Positions 58,382 to 64,000 of a stretch of DNA of 64,000 nucleotides are shown here, piece by piece; position 1 is the first letter of the stretch; each line of letters begins with the position of its first letter. The stretch is from Asterias amurensis (Eukaryota; Echinodermata; Asteroidea; Forcipulatida; Asteriidae), in the NCBI RefSeq assembly GCF_032118995.1, contig NC_092669.1, forward strand, positions 12,510,335-12,574,334. Reading direction: 5' to 3'. The notes under the pieces are model-generated. The model was given only the letters and a program-made list of their open reading frames with translations, did not search any database and had not been told where the DNA came from. The position numbers and the translations under genes are program-made.

Positions 58382-58620
58382 GGGCCCACTTTCATAAAGC
58401 TGCTAAGCACAAAAATCTGTTTAGCATGAAATTTTTGCCTTGATAAAAACAGGATTACCAACCAAATTACCACGTGGCTTTCAGGATAAGCAAACAACAG
58501 CTGAATACCAGTAACAAGCAATGACGCTCCAAAAGGAAATTTAGTTGGCCTTTTTTATCAAGGAAGAAATTTCATGCTAAGCGAACATTTTTGGCTTAGC
58601 AGCTCTGTGTAATTGGGCCC
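58382..58620. mobile_element. foldback M3 abutting the exon 1 splice donor
   Basis: 239 bp with M3 ends (GGGCCCACTTTCATAAAGC and, inverted, 'gtgtaattgggccc'). The terminal GGGCCC begins at intron position +7, directly after GTAAGA (58,626-58,621). Confidence 0.92.
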
Positions 58621-58626
58621 TCTTAC

Positions 58627-58709
58627 CTTGCAACCTTCGCACGAAATGATACCATAGTGGACTCCAGACGATCGATCTCCGCATATCTTACATGCAATCG
58701 TTGGAAAAT
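58627..58709 (-). CDS. nuclear receptor exon 1 of 7 seen: first zinc finger
   Basis: 83 bp, acceptor TTCCACTGTAG before 58,709, donor AAG|GTAAGA after 58,627. After two bases of a split codon it encodes [20 protein letters not shown] then ISCEGCK, the first finger Cys-x2-Cys-x13-Cys-x2-Cys with P-box CEGCK-G completed by the next exon. The SSGVHYG phrase is like ROR/HR3. Because the exon starts in mid-codon and no ATG-bearing continuation was found upstream, the N-terminal region must come from exon(s) at higher coordinates. Confidence 0.95.
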
Positions 58710-58804
58710 CTACAGTGGAAAGAACAGAAAGAAGAAAATCCTGAGTTAAAAGTATAGTCTGACTAAAATCACTGATACATGTATGTATACAATAACAAGC
58801 CACT

Positions 58805-59310
58805 AACTACTGGGAAATCTAGGCAGTCTAGTTGGTTACACACTGCTCTAAAATTGCAAAAGTCATGGGTTCAAATCCCACCCGAGTAACATGCCTGTGA
58901 TATTTGTTCACAGGACTAAGTATACAGTACTGAGTATACAGTGCTAAACACACATCGGTATATTGGTAAAAACCAAAAATTCATAACAACAAGCCAGCTA
59001 TGGGAGAAGGCGAGGAGGTAAGGGGATTTTAAACCTCTTTCACATGTGAGCAATTTGCTAAACATGGTTGTGAAACCCACCCAAGTAACATGCCTGTGAT
59101 ATTTGTTCACAGGACTCAGGAAAGTACTGAGTATACAGTGCTAACACACATCGGTAAATGGGTATAAAACAAAAATTCATAACAACAAGCCAGCTATGGG
59201 AGAAGGCGAGGAGGTATGGGGGTTTAAACCCCTTTCACACGTGAGCAATTTAGCAAGGGTCCCTTGCTAAACAGTATCATGGTTGTGAAAATGTACCTTG
59301 TGTGAAAGGA
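58805..59310 (+). repeat. second SINE family copy with tandem duplication of its body
   Basis: The tRNA-like head (58,811-58,880; B box 'gggttcaaatccca') and body are followed by a second copy of about 195 bp lacking the head. Both copies contain 'gcctgtgatatttgttcac' and 'agctatgggagaaggcgagg'. A 'cccctttcacac' foldback fragment closes the region. Confidence 0.8.
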
Positions 59311-61010
59311 CATATCTGTAGATTGTTGTAATGTTCAAGATCCTTCACAACATCTTACCAATTGCTTGAATATCTTAATTAATCAGTCTTAAATTTGACT
59401 TTTTTATGAAAGCAGATACCATGATGTTGTTGTTCAAGTAAGAACAATGTATTGTTTAATAAACATGAAATTGTTTTACTAGAGTTTGTATTATAAAAAT
59501 AGTGTTTATATTTAGCAATGAATTGTTTTTGTTATAATTTATATAAAAACTATTTAATGTACATAATTAAAACCAAAAAAAGTACTTATTTGAGCAACAA
59601 TATCATGATAGATATGTTAGTGTTACATAAAACAAGTCAAACTTAAGACTTTTTAAAACCCTTTTATAAAATACGCTCAAAAAAATGTACGACCAAAAAT
59701 AACAAAATAAAGCAGAGGTAAAACAGATGACACCCACTCACAATTTACATATTTTTTACTTGCTGCAAAATATGGTTCTTTAAGAGCAGGCTTTGGTTAA
59801 ATTCATTGCATTTTACATCCATTTTTAAGAACTCAAAATGTCAACTGAACCTAATACTTTTTAATCCTTTTTTTAAGGCCTTTGGATTATTTAACATCTT
59901 TGCTTTTTCCACAGAAACCCGTGTTTTTATTTGAACAAGCACTCACTTAGGTAGGATTTGGTTTTTTTTTGACAAGTTTTATGAATTGTTTTTTCAGTAC
60001 TCAGCAAATATATCAGACTAATAATCAATATAATGAATAGGGTAGATGGCCTTAGCTTTCGATCCAATCCGGACCTTCTTCAGAGGCATAAAACAAGTAC
60101 AAACAAATACAAAACAAATACATATCAAGTACAAAACAAATACATATCCATACATATCCATTTATAGAAAAAGAGAGGGGGAAAGGGATTAAGGAAAGGA
60201 TCCAGAAAGAAGCGGGAACTAATCAATATATATTTTTCTTTTCTTAGACAAGTTATTTTTTAAGGTTTAGTTTCGGATTGGTTTGTGGTTTCTTCTGGAG
60301 TTCCACAAGGCTCTATTATTCAGCCCCCCTCATTTTAATGTATTTGTTTTATTAGTTCACAATAATTTTCTGAAAGGAGCATTAAGGAGGAGCATTAAAA
60401 AAAAATATATATTATTTAACGATGATAGAAGAAAACATAACTTGAAATATTTTTGTCTGAAATGTCATATTTGATAAGAAATAAATAAATAAAACTAATT
60501 TCCCATTTAGAGTTACGTGTTCAGTGAGCGTTTTTTTTTTTTTTTTTTTTTTCTTTTAACAACCAATTTTTCACCATTTCCTCATGATGACCCAGATGGC
60601 TGATTTAAATCTCAAACGTCTAAACAGGTTTGTCAGTGACTGTTTTGTTAGCAGAACAACAATTCTTCAATGTTCCCTTTAATTCAAAGATTCAACAGTA
60701 ACAGAGGTGTTATTATTCAACTGCAAAAAAAAAACCTACAAGACGACACAGACTTGTCCTGTCTTGACTTTCCAGCCAGTATGATTAGACTCAGGGGCCT
60801 CCGGCCTGTCAGCCTATGTATGTAAATTTAGAGACCAACAACCACGGGGACGAGTGCGTATTTCTTCCCGGTTTTATCTGCCTTTATTTGGGTCGATGTT
60901 TCGGTTTGACTTTTAATTTTGGAACACCCTATATTACAGATACTGCAAAATCCTTTCATTATCTTTATAAGTTGTTGAAATAATGACCTACAAATTGCAA
61001 TATGTGGTCT
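59310..61010. other. no gene seen; low-complexity items
   Basis: AT-rich DNA with a hammerhead-like motif on the minus strand (60,054-60,088: GGTCC, loop, GGATC, then GAAAGC, preceded by 'ctgaagaa'), an 'acaaatacata' repeat (60,100-60,160) and a poly-T run (60,531-60,552). Upstream receptor exons were looked for here and not found. Confidence 0.5.
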
Positions 61011-61165
61011 GGGGTGGATTTCACATAGAGTTAAGACTAGTCTTATCTTGAGTCAGGACGAGTTACTCGAGTACATGTAGCCTTAAGTTTTTAATATCTG
61101 CTAGCACTAGTCAGTGTTCGCAGAAGTTAATCTTATCTCGAGTTGAGACGAGTTACTCATCCAAC
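61011..61165. mobile_element. foldback M2, decayed
   Basis: Starts 'ggggtggatttcacatagag'; the second arm is replaced by a repeated 'gagacgagttactc' segment. Confidence 0.65.
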
Positions 61166-61559
61166 ATGTACATGTTGGAATAGCCTTAAAGACATGGAAA
61201 CATCTGGTAATTATCACAGATTAATTTTACTCCATACAAGATTAAAACAATCAAACGGTGAAAAAAACATAAAGGTACTTTTCCTTTATAGAGACCAAAG
61301 GCTGAGCTCAAAAAGTGTGGCACAATTTAATTTTGTTTCCAGCAGCATACATGTAAAAGGGCATGGAAAGTGTGTCAAAGCCATACGGTACCAGCAAATG
61401 TTGTTTTTCTTTTCCCATTTATAAGATTCATTGTATATATAGTTGAAAGGGCATTCAACCACTCACTAGCCCCTCAGGATTATTCAGTTATTGACAGCCC
61501 CATAAATTTTAAACAGCTATTGCAAAATATGCCCTCATATTTTCAAAACAAACACTGGA

Positions 61560-62700
61560 ACGCAGGCAGATGGCTAGTTTTTGATTAGCTTTTGAAGCTG
61601 TTGGCAGGCCCGATGTAGAACATTTGACTATGGGCTTACTTACATGTACATGTACATGTTGTCCAGCCCTAATATTCACAGAGACAACGAGGGCGCTTAT
61701 GTTATTGCCCTGGTGCCCTTGATATTGTTTAAACAAACATTGTAGCACAAGCAGATGGCAAAGTTTTGATTAGCTTTCCAAGCAGGCTCCAGGCAAAAAA
61801 TCTGACTACGGGCTAACTCAAATACCGTACACCCAATACATTTGACCAGCCCTGATACTTCATGGAGGCAACAAAGGCGATTATGCCCCAGGGTCATTGC
61901 CCTGGTGCCCTTATATTTTAACAAACACTGGAGTACAGGCAGATGGCCAAGTTTTGATTAGCTTTCCAAGCTAGTACGTAGAAAATTTGACTACACATAC
62001 TGTACACCCATACATTTGTCCAAGCCTGACTTCACGGAGGCAACAAAGGCGGTTATGCCCCAGGATCATTGCCTTGGTGCCCTTGATGTTTTCAAAACAA
62101 ACACAAAAACAGACAGATGGCTTTACATTGTTGATTAGCTTTCAAAGCTGTTAGCAGGCCCTTTCAAAGTCAATATTTGACTATGGCCTTACATGTAAAA
62201 AGGCGACTGCCTCCATGCCCCCTGGTCATGGCTTTGGTGCCCTTGAAACGCTCCAGTAGAAACTGATACTTCATGGAGGCAACGAAGGCGATTGCCTCCA
62301 TGCCCTCTTGTCATTGCCTTGGTGCCCTTGAAATGATCCAGTAGAAACTGATACTTCACAGAGGCAACAAAGGCGATTGCCTCCATGCCCCCTGGTCATT
62401 GCCTTGGTGCCCTTGAAACGCTCCAGTAGAAACTGATACTATGTAAGGAAGCAATGAAGGCGATTGCCTCCATGCCCTCTTGCCATTGCCTTGGTGCCCT
62501 TGAAATGATCCAGTAGAAATTTACAACTTTCTCCCTTAACCAAGTAGGAAATGACTTGGTGCCCATGAAACGCTCCAGTAGAAACTGATACTATGTAAGG
62601 AAGCAGCGAAGGCGATTGCCTCCATGCCCTCTAGTCATTGCCTTGGTGCCCTTGAAATGCTCCATTTAAATTTACATTTTCCTCCCTTTACCAAGGAAAA
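61560..62700 (-). repeat. tandem array of the 'cattgccttggtgcccttga' family
   Basis: Two zones: longer units of about 180 bp (61,560-62,180, with 'cagatggc' and 'ttttgattagctttc' spacers), and shorter units of about 90-125 bp (62,200-62,690, with 'gctccagtagaaactgata' and 'aaggcgattgcctccatgcc'). The inverse of the units at 22.7 and 55.1 kb. Confidence 0.88.
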
Positions 62701-63290
62701 AAATTACTTGGCAGCCTTGCCTTTTCAAAAACGATGTCACTCTTGTGGAACGAGGATTTGGCGTGCTAAGTTCACAATACTCGTTAAAGCTTTAACCCAC
62801 ATAGCTTACAAAACGACTAAATGATTGATTAGTGGGTGTCAGGAAATAATACTAATTGTGTCTAGGGTTTTGAAAATCTTTTGAGCTACATTTTTATTAT
62901 TATTTTTTTCTTCAAAAGAATGTTATCAAAGCGTTGCTCTTGGCTGGTCATGGTCGAGCAGTTTAGTGCACCCTGCACAAAAAATGTCTGGGCCCAATTT
63001 TGTAAAGGGGTGCTTAATGGTTGACTTTGTGCTTAACTTGGTAAGTTTCCATTTCATAGCGCTGCTAACCGTAAGCACACAAATAGGCATACTAACCTTC
63101 CGGTACTTCTTCAAGTTCTTATGTAAATGAATGGCGTAAATGTATGCAAACTTATGGTGAGATCGGCAGGCCATGGTGAACACGCAAGCTGTATGCCTAA
63201 TTTATTTGCTAACCTGTGAAATCTGCTTAACACGTAATGCTTTAAAGCAAATCTTTTCTGCTGAAATGAGCATGAAAATTTGCTTACCGT

Positions 63291-63740
63291 TAAAGGCACT
63301 GGACACTATTGCTACAAACTAAAAATAATTGTTAGCAATTAGCAAAGTTGATAATGAGCAATGGATAGCTGTTGATGATAGTATTTTGAGAAAGAGGTGA
63401 TTCTCACTTAAATATCTGAATATGATAAGAGACTATGAGGACTCCGGCCTTTTTTAGGCATCTGAAACTTAAAGCAAACAAATTTGAGCAACAAGAGTGT
63501 TTTCTCTTTCATTATCTTGAAACTTTGATGACCAAATGATTTAAATGTTGTTGTGATAGACCAAGTGAAAATACTGGTCTTTGACAATTACTAAAGGTGT
63601 CCAGCAGCCAATTTCACCAAACTCTTCCTAACTAAAAGGGTTAATCTTAGGACGAGTTAAGTTTCATATCCAAAGAAGTTAGAAAGCATTGAACCCATCC
63701 GAAGTTAGGACGACTTATGTTTCATGAAATTGATTGCAGT
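63291..63740. mobile_element. foldback M1 with nested M2
   Basis: M1 from 'ttaaaggcactggacacta' to 'aaggtgtccagc'. M2 follows (63,608-63,738, 'caatttcaccaaactcttcc' to 'catgaaattgattg') and then the M1 end 'agtgctttaaag'. Confidence 0.8.
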
Positions 63741-63741
63741 G

Positions 63742-64000
63742 CTTTAAAGTTCACAGATTGACAAATAATTTACAGGGTTTACCGAAGATAATGGTGAAAG
63801 ACTTCTCTTGAAATATTACTTCATGAAAAGCTTTACTTTTTGAGAAAACATTAAAACAACATCAATTCTCAATATCGAGAATTATGGCAAAAAATGCAGA
63901 AACAAGGGTAGGTTTTCCAGACCCCGATGACCGATTGAGCCTAAATTTTCACAGGTTTGTCATTTTATATATCAGTTGTGATACACGAAGTGTGGGCCTT
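63742..64000. mobile_element. foldback of the 'gtccaatggcttt' family, cut by the window end
   Basis: 'acagattgacaaataattta', 'ttctcaatatcgagaatt' and 'tgatacacgaagtgtgggcc' match 57,935-58,215; the right end is outside the window. Confidence 0.8.

Larger units (their letters stand above)
31081..58709 (-). other. nuclear hormone receptor gene, NR1-like; span of the seven exons in the window
   Basis: A ligand-regulated transcription factor gene. The exons are 58,709-58,627, 49,773-49,632, 45,186-44,999, 36,377-36,287, 33,481-33,389, 32,348-32,082 and 31,565-31,081. All introns have GT...AG ends and phases match throughout, giving about 448 residues. Introns split the DNA-binding domain after CEGCK and after GMSKD, and the ligand-binding domain after YIP, positions usual for nuclear receptors. 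The DNA-binding domain resembles ROR (SSGVHYG) in finger 1 and Rev-erb/E75 (DAVR-GRIP) in the C-terminal extension, so subfamily NR1 is likely. A phylogeny would be needed for the group. The N-terminal A/B region is missing: exon 58,627-58,709 begins with two bases of a split codon, so at least one upstream exon lies beyond, probably outside the window. Confidence 0.93.

Noticed and set aside
58710..64000. Upstream (N-terminal) exon of the receptor within the window
   Set aside because: No frame ending at a donor in the required phase with plausible coding content was found; the open frames there belong to SINE, foldback and tandem repeats.

Overview
The window is AT-rich animal nuclear DNA. 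It has split genes with GT-AG introns of 0.5 to 9 kb and a very dense load of short foldback (MITE-like) elements, tRNA-derived SINE fragments and tandem arrays. The recurrent foldback families and the tRNA-Leu-like SINE look to me like those of echinoderms, most likely a sea star (Asteroidea). That assignment is recognition from memory, not a search result. There is no sign of bacterial, organellar or viral genome organisation.

Layout. (1) 1-2232, plus strand: two damaged exons of a cathepsin D/pepsin-type aspartic protease. The second catalytic motif (DTGTS) and the C-terminal WILG block are recognisable but broken by frameshifts, and an extraordinary T/G-only low-complexity tract lies between them. 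(2) 2.3-13.5 kb: repeat-rich DNA. It contains degenerate tandem repeats, a TTATCA microsatellite, a tRNA-derived SINE head, a 2.5 kb higher-order minisatellite that has swallowed foldback elements, and several solo foldbacks. On the minus strand from about 13.23 kb down to 8.6 kb there is a plausible but unidentified spliced transcription unit with a promoter-like ETS/NRF-1 motif pair. (3) 13.5-28.8 kb: mostly foldback elements, often nested, with short tandem arrays and one 3' fragment of a non-LTR retrotransposon. No convincing host gene was seen. (4) 31,081-58,709, minus strand: seven consecutive exons of a nuclear hormone receptor, coding for about 448 residues from the first zinc finger to the stop codon. 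All six introns have GT-AG ends and the phases join without conflict. The N-terminal exon or exons must lie beyond 58.7 kb and were not found before the window ends at 64 kb.

The receptor is the one intact gene. It has a complete two-zinc-finger DNA-binding domain (P-box CEGCKG), a short hinge, a complete ligand-binding domain with the FxxLxxxDQ signature and a canonical AF-2 helix, then an unusually long acidic C-terminal tail. By eye it belongs to subfamily NR1 (Rev-erb/ROR/E75/PPAR side); I cannot assign the exact group.

The introns carry most of the curiosities. These are two head-to-tail arrays of tRNA-Leu(CAA)-like units, a partial duplicate of one ligand-binding-domain exon with an intact acceptor, a foldback starting seven bases into an intron, and a 24-bp satellite apparently born inside a foldback element. 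The palindrome TACATGTA occurs about 45 times in the window, almost all from 28.4 to 62.2 kb, which roughly matches the receptor transcription unit.
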